Shown: positions 29,401-38,308, numbered from the stretch's first letter. The stretch is 40,762 bases of DNA from Methanofollis sp. (GCA_030156225.1 JASGMW010000005.1:1-40762); one strand, 5' to 3'. The notes: generated from the letters alone by a model not told the origin. Numbers and translations: made by a program.

Positions 29401-31647
29401 AAATACGACGACATCAAAAAAGTGATCGGCAAACCGCTTGATCGCTTCTGGCAACCCAGGAAAACGGTCGTCAGGGTTCTGGAGAGGATCGAACAGGACG
29501 GGAGCTGGATAGGGGAACTCATCGGCAAAAAGAGGGGAGGACGAAAATTCCATGCGAGCGTTGCGGCGAGCATGGTCACCGACGAGGAGAACGATCCCCT
29601 CTGTATCATGTTTTCTTTCGTCGACATCACCGAAAAGGTCGAGATCGAAGAGGAACTGGCGCGGTACCGCGGCCATCTGGAAGAACTGGTGATCGAGCGT
29701 ACTGAGAAACTGACCCGCGCAAATGAGATGCTCAGTGCCGAGGTCGCCGAGCGGAGGCGTGCGGAAGAGGCGATCCGGACCCTCAGCACCTTCAGGGAGA
29801 GTATCATCGAAAACGCCACCATGCTGCTCGCCGTCACTGATATGGACGGTGTTGTGACGGTCTGGAACCGCGCCGCCGAAGAGATCAGCGGGTTCGGCAG
29901 GGATGAGGTGGTAGGCAGCGCCGAGATCTGGAACGCCGTCGAACCTGAAGATGAACGCGGCCAGAATCAGGTGACGGGCTTGCTGGTCGAGCTCCGGAAA
30001 AAAGAGCATATCGAGAACTTCGAGGCGCATATCAGGGCAAAAAACGGCGAGGTCAGGACCCTTCAGTGGGATGCATGCGTCCTCGAGGACGTCGGCGTGG
30101 TCCACATCGCACAGGACGTCACCATCAGAAGACGGATGGAGAAGAGGGTCAGGGAAAGCGAGGCGCGCTACCGCGCCGTCGTCGAGGACCAGACCGAGTG
30201 GATCTGCCGCTTCGGGCCCGACCTGCGGTTGATATTCAGGAACGCTGCGTTCTGTCGGTCTTTGGGTCCCGGACAGATCTCACGGCCAGCGATATCGTTC
30301 AGGGAGATCATACCAGAAGGCTTCGACGACCTGCTGGCCTCGCTTGAGAACGGGTCGCTGCAGGGCAGGCAGAATGTCAGGATCGAAGGGCGTGTCGCAC
30401 GCGACGACCGGAAAGAGCGCTGGCACCAGTGGGACATCCGCGCCATCCCGGCAGCTGACGGTTCGATCGCCGAGTATCAGGCGATCGGAAGAGACATCAC
30501 CGAGATGAGGATAGCGGAAGAAGAGTTTGTCAGGACGGAAAAACTTCTCTCTCTCTCAGAACTTGCCGGCGGCATCGCCCATGACTTCAACAACGCCCTG
30601 ACCTCGATCATGGGCAACCTGAACCTTGCAAAGATGAAAGTTGCGCCGGACGATTTCATTTACCGGCGTCTGAGCGAGGCTGAGGCCGCCACGGCCCGGG
30701 CAGGAGCACTCACAAAGCAACTCTTCAGTTTCTCAGACCGGTCTGCGCCGGAAAAAGAGACGGTCGATATGGCAGATATCATTCATGAGGCGGCCTCCTC
30801 CTCGCTGCGCGGCTCGAAGAGCAAGTGCAGGCTCGATCTCGAAGCCGCGCCGATGCCCGTCCACGTCGACACCACCCGGATCCTCCAGGTGCTCCAGGCC
30901 CTGATCATCAACGCCGATCAGGCGATGCCCGACGGAGGCGTGGTGACGGTCAGGGCGGCATGTATCGAAGTGAGAGGGGACGACCCCGTTCCCCTCCCGG
31001 GAGGTCTGTATGTGAGGGTCACGGTCCACGACCACGGCACCGGCATCCTGCCCGAGCACATGGGCAGGATCTTCGATCCCTACTTCACCACCAGGGAGCA
31101 CGGCACCGGTCTCGGCCTCGCCATGGCCCTGCCGATCATCAAGAACCACGGAGGCTGGCTGGACGCCGCGTCCACGCCGGGAGAGGGGACTGACTTCTTC
31201 CTTTATCTGCCGGCATCGACAAAATCTATAGGTGTGAAGACCGGGCCGGAAACAGCTCCTTCGGTCGGGATGGGAACGATTCTCCTGATGGACGACGAGG
31301 CGGGAATCCTTGACACCACAACAAATATCCTCCAATATCTCGGCTATACGGTCACGACGGCGCAGGACGGTGAAGAGGCGGCGATGCGTTTTGAAGAGAC
31401 GCTGAAAGAGGGAAAACCCTTCGACGCCGTGATCCTCGACCTGACCGTGCCCGGGAAAATGGGAGGGCTCGCCACCCTGGAGCGCCTCAAAGAGATGGAC
31501 CCTCAGGTGAAAGTCGTGGTGTCCAGTGGTTACCTGAACGATCCGATCATCAGGCACCCGGAGAGGTACGGGTTCGCCGCGAGCATCTGCAAACCCTATA
31601 TGGTCCATGAACTGGGCAGGGTGCTCCGTGAAGTGCTCTCCGACTGA
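26485..31647 (+). CDS. Giant multi-PAS (plus GAF-like) hybrid histidine kinase with C-terminal receiver domain (1720 aa)
   Basis: Several PAS/PAC segments (e.g. LRYRLMTENATDIIFAMDSDLTFTYVSPSFELLTG; WLHTEVKLLRDEDRNPVEVIGSAIDISERKRIEE), GAF-like middle, H-box LAGGIAHDFNNALTSIMGN, N-box QALIINADQAMPDGG, G-boxes DHGTGILPEHMGRIFDPYFTT and GTGLGLAM, receiver ILLMDDEAGIL...FDAVILDLTVPGKMGG...ASICKPY. Confidence 0.93.
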   Translation: MESPKLKLRNQNIARLRQARGTFGDGVLLIDQEGAVIYVNEVFGECCGLSSDALIGRDALEVIESYIAPWLQDPDAFIETIRAIYREERDASGLEWEVGGGKNRRIVYSSENIGHGPLKDVRIDLFKNLSRTKETISASRMSGQRNEARGLPVCRTAPDLAIVSADEPFRGLFGTRTGTRAITDIISPSVAEHLRKNLATLTPSSPEIRIPEKRGEWRVHGLFDDESVLSELEWSWQARSGGNVCPAATENSARREIGCLRTLLHLLQDDEASEQALLSDAAAMICRNVPWIRGVEIRTEGGVAVSAGTGEGEQVAFPLENGNRYGEVIFHVAGEPGDPDAQADFLNAIAVCASGYFRRKTANAETESLEQSYLTLFETTGTVSFVLDPAIRVIMANREFQRFFNLKHEDLQAGIEWTTLTSEEDRSRIRRYHELRRTAPGSAPSNYECRVIAGDGTPRDVIVSVSLIPGIGRSVISLLDITAKKEAEFELRESELRYRLMTENATDIIFAMDSDLTFTYVSPSFELLTGRPGAGVIAHPITEFISPESSSLFSDAVQGVFAPRSPDEAAASLALEVETIRADGERIWMEVRINPLREGDGTRVGLMGVMRDISERKSAEEREIRYVRELSFLSSAAMGFVELPFEEEIYRFISDHLCDILEETLVFVADYDELDDTLSLRAISGLDEDENPRLYSLSRSITGIKITLPKDVMTGLRGGMLIPLEEETASRILAGPAWSLARAFAGGGQARYAAIGIVRGASLFGCVILVQKNDVPTDNVSTIETFVSLSSIALQRRQLETELESARAHLQHILSSSPVVIYSSEMPRDGESGMGPITFTTDNITALLGYEPQEVIYDASFWATRIHPSDRQRILEEELSALPDLGRLTLEYRIQHKDGKYRWLHTEVKLLRDEDRNPVEVIGSAIDISERKRIEEALRVMDSAITSSINAIIITDLDGDLVFANHSALRLWKYDDIKKVIGKPLDRFWQPRKTVVRVLERIEQDGSWIGELIGKKRGGRKFHASVAASMVTDEENDPLCIMFSFVDITEKVEIEEELARYRGHLEELVIERTEKLTRANEMLSAEVAERRRAEEAIRTLSTFRESIIENATMLLAVTDMDGVVTVWNRAAEEISGFGRDEVVGSAEIWNAVEPEDERGQNQVTGLLVELRKKEHIENFEAHIRAKNGEVRTLQWDACVLEDVGVVHIAQDVTIRRRMEKRVRESEARYRAVVEDQTEWICRFGPDLRLIFRNAAFCRSLGPGQISRPAISFREIIPEGFDDLLASLENGSLQGRQNVRIEGRVARDDRKERWHQWDIRAIPAADGSIAEYQAIGRDITEMRIAEEEFVRTEKLLSLSELAGGIAHDFNNALTSIMGNLNLAKMKVAPDDFIYRRLSEAEAATARAGALTKQLFSFSDRSAPEKETVDMADIIHEAASSSLRGSKSKCRLDLEAAPMPVHVDTTRILQVLQALIINADQAMPDGGVVTVRAACIEVRGDDPVPLPGGLYVRVTVHDHGTGILPEHMGRIFDPYFTTREHGTGLGLAMALPIIKNHGGWLDAASTPGEGTDFFLYLPASTKSIGVKTGPETAPSVGMGTILLMDDEAGILDTTTNILQYLGYTVTTAQDGEEAAMRFEETLKEGKPFDAVILDLTVPGKMGGLATLERLKEMDPQVKVVVSSGYLNDPIIRHPERYGFAASICKPYMVHELGRVLREVLSD

Positions 31648-31699
31648 ACGTTTTTTCAGTACCCTTATTGTGTCCGGAGGTACACTTCTTCTTGCGCGA

Positions 31700-33481
31700 A
31701 TGACAGAAGTACCATCTGACGATCCCCGGAAAGAGGCGTTTGCTCTGTATGAAGACGGCAGGTACCGGGAGTCGATCGGGGTGTGCGCCCGGATGCCGGA
31801 TGACGCGTCTCTTGCGGTCCTCGTCGCCAAAAACCTCCTGGCGCTCGGCGAGTACGAGGAAGCCGAAGCGCAGGTGCTTGATCTCCTGGTCAAAATGCCG
31901 GAGTCCTCCTATCTTCACAGTTTTCTCGGGCGCGTGCTCGCCGCCAGGGGAGATGACCGGGCGACGGCGGAGTATGCAGAGGCGATCCAGCTCGATCCGA
32001 AAAACGAAGAGGCGCTCCGAGCCTACGCAGCCTATTTCACCGGCCCGGACGACCACCGCTCGGCCATCCCCCTCCTGTACGCACTTGCCCGTCTTTCAAG
32101 AAAGCGCGACGACGCCATCGCCCTGATGCGCCGCCTGATCGAGGCGGGCGAGGGAGAAGAAGCGCTTCTGGTCTACGAAGAACTGCTCGGGAGTGCAGGC
32201 GCAGAGGGGGAATATATCGACGCCCTGCTGGTGGCCGGCCGTCACCGCGAGGCGGCGACGGCGTCCATCCAGGCCTTCCGGGAGAAACGGGACCCTGCTT
32301 TTTTGCGCCAGTACCTGGCCGCCGTGACCGCGTTCGACAGAAAAGGCGCATTGAAACTTTTTCCCCATTTCCTGAAGGACTGCCCTGACGACGACCTCGC
32401 CTTCGATCATGTTCTCCTCCTGAAATCGGAGGGGATGTGCCGGGAAGCCCTTGAAGAGTGCGAAACGCTCATCGCCAGAAACCCGCACCCGATCTACAAA
32501 CTGGTGGCCTGCGAACTGATCGCCGCTGCCGGAAGGAGCGATCTTGCCAGACAGGGGTACGAGGGTCTGATTGCAGAAGAGTTGCATCGGATGGACGATC
32601 CGGAAAGCCTCGGCATGGTGATCGAGGCATACGAAGAATTTTTGCGAAAGACGCTCAGGCCTTCGACCGTCCCGCCGTGCTACCTGACCACGGTCTCGTC
32701 GGACACGAACGTGGTCAGTCTCACCAGGACCGGACTTTTTTATGCCTCGTTCGGGCAGACGACAGAGGCTGCGGAGTGGCTGTACCGTGCATACCGGCTC
32801 GATTACCTTGACGGCGGCATCGAATACGCCCGTTATCTTGCCGGGCAGGGAGAGATGCGGGAGTGCGAGAAGGTGCTCATGCACATCCTCGCCAATATCA
32901 AACAGAGTGCCGACCTGGTGCGGGTGGCCGACGCGGTCATCGATGCCGGCACCGACTGGAAGGGTATGCGCAGGTTGATCGATGCGCTCATCGACCGCTT
33001 CTCCGCCGCCGTCCGAACGCTTGGCCCGGGCGGGATCGAGGTCTTTGCGCGCATCTATCTCTGTGCGGCAGAGGAGGCGTTTTCAATCGGGGATTATGCC
33101 AGGTGCAAGGAGTGCTCTCTCCGCGGCCTCGACATGACGCGGAAGAACCTGAACGAGTTCTTCGACCTGATCAGACGCTGCAAGGAGGCGACCGTCGCCG
33201 AGAGACCGGTGCTGCCCTTCCGGACCGCGGCCTCCGGGCGGCCTGCCGATGCAGAGGCGGAACCTGATCTCGGACTGGACGAGCGGGAAGAGGCGCTCGT
33301 CGCATTTTTACGGCAGCACCGCGAGAGCAACGAGGAGGAACTCCGCAAGGTGCTCGACACGCGCCGGGTAAGCGGGATGATAAACCGTCTGATCAAAAAA
33401 GCCTCAGACGCCGGCGTCTCTCTCATCGAGAAAAAGGGGATGGGAGAGCACGGCGAGGTCTATCTCTACTGTGGGAAGTGA
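31700..33481 (+). CDS. TPR-repeat protein with C-terminal winged-helix-like domain
   Basis: TPR-like repeats (ALYEDGRYRESIGVCARM; ALGEYEEAEAQVLDLLVKMPESSYLHSFLGRVLAARGDDRATAEYAEAIQLDPKNEEAL); C-term LDEREEALVAFLRQHRESNEEELRKVLDTRRVSGMINRLIKKASDAGVSLIEKKGMGEHGEVYLY looks like a wHTH. Confidence 0.8.
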   Translation: MTEVPSDDPRKEAFALYEDGRYRESIGVCARMPDDASLAVLVAKNLLALGEYEEAEAQVLDLLVKMPESSYLHSFLGRVLAARGDDRATAEYAEAIQLDPKNEEALRAYAAYFTGPDDHRSAIPLLYALARLSRKRDDAIALMRRLIEAGEGEEALLVYEELLGSAGAEGEYIDALLVAGRHREAATASIQAFREKRDPAFLRQYLAAVTAFDRKGALKLFPHFLKDCPDDDLAFDHVLLLKSEGMCREALEECETLIARNPHPIYKLVACELIAAAGRSDLARQGYEGLIAEELHRMDDPESLGMVIEAYEEFLRKTLRPSTVPPCYLTTVSSDTNVVSLTRTGLFYASFGQTTEAAEWLYRAYRLDYLDGGIEYARYLAGQGEMRECEKVLMHILANIKQSADLVRVADAVIDAGTDWKGMRRLIDALIDRFSAAVRTLGPGGIEVFARIYLCAAEEAFSIGDYARCKECSLRGLDMTRKNLNEFFDLIRRCKEATVAERPVLPFRTAASGRPADAEAEPDLGLDEREEALVAFLRQHRESNEEELRKVLDTRRVSGMINRLIKKASDAGVSLIEKKGMGEHGEVYLYCGK

Positions 33482-33485
33482 ATGG

Positions 33486-34763
33486 ATGGACGAAAAGAAA
33501 GCAGAAAGCATCGGCATCGTCAACGCCCTCAGGCGTGGAACCGTTCCGGCGTCAGGACTCGAACGACTTGCCGTCGGCCTTGCGGTGGAAGAGCGGGTGA
33601 TCGGCGGGCAGCTCGACTATGCGGCCTCAGGCGGGGCCGACGTGAAGTTTGTCCGCGGCGAATACGGGAGCGGAAAGACATTTCTCGTCGCGCGCGCCCT
33701 TGAGATCGCCAGGAGCAAGGGGTTTGCGACGGCCCACGTGATGATCTCGGCGGACACGCCCCTGCACAAACTCAGCGCCCTCTATTATCGTATCCTCTCC
33801 TCCCTGCAGACGGCAGAGCACGAACACGCCCTCAAGGAGATCGTGGACAACTGGATCTTCTCCATCGAGGAGCGGATCATCGAGGTGGAAGGCGCGTCCG
33901 AGGATGACGGGGCACTCGAGGCCGGGACGGTGGCGCGGATCGAGACGGCGCTCGCCGACATCTCCACGGTGAACCCGGCCCTTGCGGCCGCATTGCGCGT
34001 CTATTATACGGCGAACAACGCCGGAGACTATCCCCTCGCCCAGGCGGCGCTCGGGTGGCTCTCAGGCGAGCCCCATGTCGGCCGCGACTTCAGGCGGGCG
34101 GCCGGCGTGAAGGGGGAGGTGGACGACACATCAGCCTTTGTCTTTCTCCGGGGAATCGTGCGGATCGTCAGGGCGGCGGGCTACGCGGGGATCGCCGTCG
34201 CCCTCGACGAGGTGGAGACGGTGCAGGCGCTGCCCTCGAACCTCCGCGAACGGGGATACAACAACATCCGCCAGATCGTCGACGCCGTCGACCGGGGGGA
34301 GATGCCCCATTGTTATTTCCTCTTCACGGGAACGCCCGCATTCTTCGAGGGCTCGAAAGGGATCAAGTCGCTCCCGCCCCTGTACGATCGCCTGCAGGTC
34401 GTCGGCACCGACGGCGTCGCAAACCCGTTGCAGGCGCAGATCGTGCTCAGGCCCTTCGACATGGACAAACTCGAAGCGGCGGCCCTGAACGTCTCGGGCA
34501 TCTATGCCGACGCCGCCTCGCCGGTGGACAGGAGCCGGATCTCCCATCGGTTCATCAGGTCCATGATCGACCGGATCACCTCGCGGTTCGGCGGGCGCGT
34601 CGACGTCATCCCCAGGGTCTTCCTGCGGGAGTTCGTGGACATCCTGGACAAGTGCGAACTCTATCCTGACTACGATCCGTCCTCGGCCTATGCCTTCGAC
34701 GCCGGAAAGGTGAAGGAAGACCTGCGCGAAGAGGAAGAGGCGTTCCTTGAAGTCGAGTTCTGA
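33486..34763 (+). CDS. BrxD-like P-loop ATPase (BREX-type, DUF2791 family)
   Basis: IVNALRRGTVPASGLERLAVGL, FVRGEYGSGKTFLVARAL (Walker A), GIAVALDEVETVQALPSNLRERGYNNIRQIVDAVDRG (Walker B), YFLFTGTPAFFEGSKGIKSLPPLYDRLQV: characteristic of BrxD/DUF2791 proteins. Confidence 0.85.
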   Translation: MDEKKAESIGIVNALRRGTVPASGLERLAVGLAVEERVIGGQLDYAASGGADVKFVRGEYGSGKTFLVARALEIARSKGFATAHVMISADTPLHKLSALYYRILSSLQTAEHEHALKEIVDNWIFSIEERIIEVEGASEDDGALEAGTVARIETALADISTVNPALAAALRVYYTANNAGDYPLAQAALGWLSGEPHVGRDFRRAAGVKGEVDDTSAFVFLRGIVRIVRAAGYAGIAVALDEVETVQALPSNLRERGYNNIRQIVDAVDRGEMPHCYFLFTGTPAFFEGSKGIKSLPPLYDRLQVVGTDGVANPLQAQIVLRPFDMDKLEAAALNVSGIYADAASPVDRSRISHRFIRSMIDRITSRFGGRVDVIPRVFLREFVDILDKCELYPDYDPSSAYAFDAGKVKEDLREEEEAFLEVEF

Positions 34764-34802
34764 AGGGAGGGCGTTTATAACCCGCAGCCCCCATCTCTTC
34801 TG

Positions 34803-35765
34803 ATGACCGGGGTCGTGAACAAACATACCTATCTTTCCGGGATCGCCGACGGCGACCTGATCGACGATCTCTTTCTTCTCCAGAAACGTGAAGTGAAGCG
34901 GAAGAAGGATGGAAATCCCTATATTTTCGCCGTCGTTGCCGACCGCTCGGGCACCGCCCTCTGCAACGTCTGGGGATCGGGAGCTGCCGGAGAGACGGTG
35001 CCCGAGATCTGCGCCGCGTTCGAGACGGGCCGGGTCTACCGCATCGCAGGCCGGGTTTCACTCTTCAACGGCTCCCTCCAGATCAGCGTGAACGAGGGCG
35101 TCGAATATCTCCGGCAGCCCGTCGCGGAATCAGAACTCGACCCGGCGGAGTTCGTCAGGGCGAACACCGACCCGGCCGATCTGAAATGCGGCATATGGGA
35201 GATGATCGCGGCGATCGGCGATCCCGCGCTCAGAGACGTGGTGCTGGAGGCGATCTCGGGTGCGGACGGATTTTTCGAGAAGCCGGCGGCGAAAGGGCGC
35301 CACCACGAGTACCCCGGTGGCCTTGCCGAGCACACTCTCGAAACGGCCAGGTTCGCGGCGGCCGAGTGCGACGCCCATTATGCAGAGTCGAACCGCGATC
35401 TGGTCGTGGCGGGTGCGCTCCTGCACGATATCGGGAAGGCGTTTGCGTTCGACCGTTCGGGGCTCTGCTTTGCGGCGCGGCCGGAGTACGATCTGATCGG
35501 GCACGTCAGCCTCGGCGTTACCTATCTGGAGCGGTTCAGGGATCGGCTCCCTGCTGATGTCTTCTCCCACCTCCTGCACATCGTCCAGGCGCACCACGGC
35601 CCCCACGGTGAGACGCCCTGCCAGACGCCCGAGGCATGGATGGTGCATATCGCCGACTTCGCAAGCGCCACCCTCAGGGAGGTGGCCGACGATCAGGCCG
35701 CCCTCGAACCGAACACGGGGACGCGAAACGGCAGAAAGTGCGGCGGGCCGGTGTGGCGGTTCTGA
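34803..35765 (+). CDS. OB-fold + HD-domain nuclease, YhaM-like 3'-5' exoribonuclease family
   Basis: N-terminal OB-like (VKRKKDGNPYIFAVVADRSGTALCNVWG), C-terminal HD motifs HEYPGGLAEHTLETARFAA...LVVAGALLHDIGKAFAF...QAHHGPHG; TATA-like tttataa near 34775 gives its own, possibly leaderless, promoter. Confidence 0.85.
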   Translation: MTGVVNKHTYLSGIADGDLIDDLFLLQKREVKRKKDGNPYIFAVVADRSGTALCNVWGSGAAGETVPEICAAFETGRVYRIAGRVSLFNGSLQISVNEGVEYLRQPVAESELDPAEFVRANTDPADLKCGIWEMIAAIGDPALRDVVLEAISGADGFFEKPAAKGRHHEYPGGLAEHTLETARFAAAECDAHYAESNRDLVVAGALLHDIGKAFAFDRSGLCFAARPEYDLIGHVSLGVTYLERFRDRLPADVFSHLLHIVQAHHGPHGETPCQTPEAWMVHIADFASATLREVADDQAALEPNTGTRNGRKCGGPVWRF

Positions 35766-35844
35766 GGAGTTGCGACTCTGCGGCAGGGGGGGGTTCGAAG
35801 CCTACGGCTCCGCATGAAATGACGACGAGCAGAAAAAAGAGGGA

Positions 35845-37101
35845 TCAGATATTTTTCCGCCTGCGGATCCTGACCGATTCGGCATGGGCGTGGAGACCCT
35901 CGGCGGTGGCGAGGGTTTCAACGACCCCCCCGAGCCACTCGAGACCTTCCCTGTTGATCATCTGGACCGACGACGTCTTGCAGAAGTGGTGGACGTCGAG
36001 GCCTGAGAAGACCCGGGCAAACCCTGCGGTGGGAAGGACGTGGTTGGTTCCTGAGGCGTAGTCCCCGAATGCGACGGCGGTATATGGCCCGATGAAGATC
36101 GAACCGGCGTTGTGGACGGCGTTGAGGGCCGCCAGCGGGTCGGCGACCTGGATGGAGAGATGCTCGGGGGCGACGTCGTCCATGGCGGCGATCGCCTCGT
36201 CGAGATCGGCGAGGACGACATACCCCGAATTTCCGAGAGCCGCCTCGATGATCGAGCGGCGCGGGGCGTTTTTCATCTGCCGTTTGATCTCGTTGCCGAC
36301 CTTGCCGGGCAGCGCCGGATCGGTGGTGACGAGAATGCATCCGGCATGGGGATCGTGCTCGGCCTGTGCCAGGATATCCGCGGCGACAAATGCCGGGTCT
36401 GCGGTCCCGTCGGCGAGAACGCCGATCTCCGAGGGGCCGGCCGGAAAGTCGATCTCGGCATGTTCCCTGAGCATCATTTTTGCGGCGGTGACGTACACGT
36501 TGCCGGGTCCGACAATCTTCTGGACCTGATCGATGGTCTCGGTCCCGAGAGCCATCGCTGCAACCGCCTGTGCGCCGCCGACGCGGTAGCACTCGTCCAC
36601 GCCGGCGATATCGAGGGCGACGAGGGTGAGGGGATGGATGGGCGGCGGGGTGCAGACGCAGATCTCCGGGACGCCGGCCACCTGAGCCGGAACGGTGGTC
36701 ATCAGGGCCGTCGAAGGATAGGCCGCACGGCCGCCAGGGACATAGGCGCCGATCCGGTCGAGCGGCGTGGTTTTGACGCCGACGATGACGCCGGGCTCCA
36801 CCTCGTCAAGCCAGAGCGAACGGTTGCGCTGGAGTTCGTGAAACCTCCTGATATGCGCCTCGGCTTCGGTGAGACTTTCGATCAGGGCGTCGTCCACCTC
36901 TTCGTAGGCTCCTTCGAACTCCTCGGGAGCGACGGCAAGGTCGTCGAGATCGATCCGGTCGAACTCCTTCGTGAACCTGTAGAGCGCTCCGTCGCCGTCC
37001 TTCTGCACGCCTTCGATAATCGCAGCGACGGCTGCGCGCACGTCTGCGAGGTCGGAGCGTCGCCGACCTTTCCATTCCTCAATATCCAGCGCCTTCCACA
37101 T
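35845..37101 (-). CDS. hisD: Histidinol dehydrogenase
   Basis: VKTTPLDRIGAYVPGGRAAYPSTALMTTVPAQVAGV...VGPGNVYVTAAKMML...DFPAGPSEIGVLADGTADPAFVAADILAQAEHDPHAGCILVTTD. Confidence 0.95.
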   Translation of the reverse strand: MWKALDIEEWKGRRRSDLADVRAAVAAIIEGVQKDGDGALYRFTKEFDRIDLDDLAVAPEEFEGAYEEVDDALIESLTEAEAHIRRFHELQRNRSLWLDEVEPGVIVGVKTTPLDRIGAYVPGGRAAYPSTALMTTVPAQVAGVPEICVCTPPPIHPLTLVALDIAGVDECYRVGGAQAVAAMALGTETIDQVQKIVGPGNVYVTAAKMMLREHAEIDFPAGPSEIGVLADGTADPAFVAADILAQAEHDPHAGCILVTTDPALPGKVGNEIKRQMKNAPRRSIIEAALGNSGYVVLADLDEAIAAMDDVAPEHLSIQVADPLAALNAVHNAGSIFIGPYTAVAFGDYASGTNHVLPTAGFARVFSGLDVHHFCKTSSVQMINREGLEWLGGVVETLATAEGLHAHAESVRIRRRKNI

Positions 37102-37221
37102 GGTGAAAATAGGTTGGTGGCCGCACCATTAAGGCTTGCCGTAGCCTGAGTTACCCCGTTTTTTCCAACAAAAAACAAAAACAACACGGTTATATTTATT
37201 GAACTCTCTAAGTAGCAATGT

Positions 37222-38274
37222 ATGATACACGAAAAACCTGCTCTTGTCGTAATGCTCATCGTTTGCGCTGCAGTATTCCTGTGCGGCTGCACCACCCAGA
37301 GTGAGACGCCGCCGACAACAACACCGGCTACGACGACCCCCGTCGCTATCAGTGGCGTCGTCACGGTTTTCAACGCGGGCAGCCTCTCCGCGCCCTTCGA
37401 GAAGCTTGAAACACTGTTCGAATCCACCCATCCGAACACCGATGTCCAGCTGGTAGCCGGCGGGTCCACCAAGGTGGTCAAGGACATCACCGAACTCGAC
37501 AAAAGCGCCGACGTCCTCGCTTCAGCGGACTACACGCTCATTCCGAGCCTGATGATGCCGAACTCCACCGACTGGTATGTCACTTTCGCCAAGAACCGGA
37601 TGGTCCTCTGCTACACCAACGCCAGCAAATACGCCGACGAGATCACCGCCGACAACTGGTATGAGATCCTCGAAAAGCCCGACGTCGCCTGGGCCTTTTC
37701 CGACCCCAATCAGGATCCGTGCGGTTACCGCACGCCCATGGTCATGCAGCTGGCCGAAGCATACTACAACGACGATACGATCTTCGATAAGGTCATCGGC
37801 AACAATTCGAACCTCACCGTGACCGAGGACAACGGCGTCTCCACCATCCACGCCACCTCGCCGGAACCGAAGGGCACCCTGCAGATCAGGCCGAAATCGG
37901 TGGAACTCGTGCAAATGCTCGATAGCGGCGGACTGGACTATGCATGGGAGTACCGGTCGGTTGCCGTGCAGAACAACCTGAACTTCCTCGAACTCCCGGA
38001 GGCGATCGACCTCTCAGCCGTGAAGTATGCCGACGACTATGCAACGGTCAGGATCGACACCGAGGGCGGCATGATGACCGGCCAGCCCATCGTATACGGC
38101 GCAACCGTCCCGAACAACGCCGAGAACCCGGACGCGGGCCTGGCATTCATCAAAATGCTTATCGGCCCCGAAGGGCAGCAGATCATGGGCGAACAGGGTC
38201 AGCCCTCGATCGTTCCGGCGGGCGGGTACGGGCATGTCCCGACCGAACTGAAAGACCTGGTATCGACCTCCTGA
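37222..38274 (+). CDS. wtpA: Tungstate/molybdate ABC transporter substrate-binding lipoprotein
   Basis: Lipobox FLCGC, TP-rich linker, VFNAGSLSAPFEKLETLFESTHPNTDVQLVAGGSTKVVKDITEL; followed by wtpB and wtpC. Confidence 0.88.
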   Translation: MIHEKPALVVMLIVCAAVFLCGCTTQSETPPTTTPATTTPVAISGVVTVFNAGSLSAPFEKLETLFESTHPNTDVQLVAGGSTKVVKDITELDKSADVLASADYTLIPSLMMPNSTDWYVTFAKNRMVLCYTNASKYADEITADNWYEILEKPDVAWAFSDPNQDPCGYRTPMVMQLAEAYYNDDTIFDKVIGNNSNLTVTEDNGVSTIHATSPEPKGTLQIRPKSVELVQMLDSGGLDYAWEYRSVAVQNNLNFLELPEAIDLSAVKYADDYATVRIDTEGGMMTGQPIVYGATVPNNAENPDAGLAFIKMLIGPEGQQIMGEQGQPSIVPAGGYGHVPTELKDLVSTS

Positions 38275-38308
38275 CCCCTCCCTTTTTGAGGCATCATACC
38301 GGTGATCC

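Noticed and set aside
37102-37221. ModE- or tungstate-responsive operator upstream of wtpA
   Set aside because: Only one weak half-site-like string (cggttatat) is visible and it overlaps the TATA region; no dyad was found.
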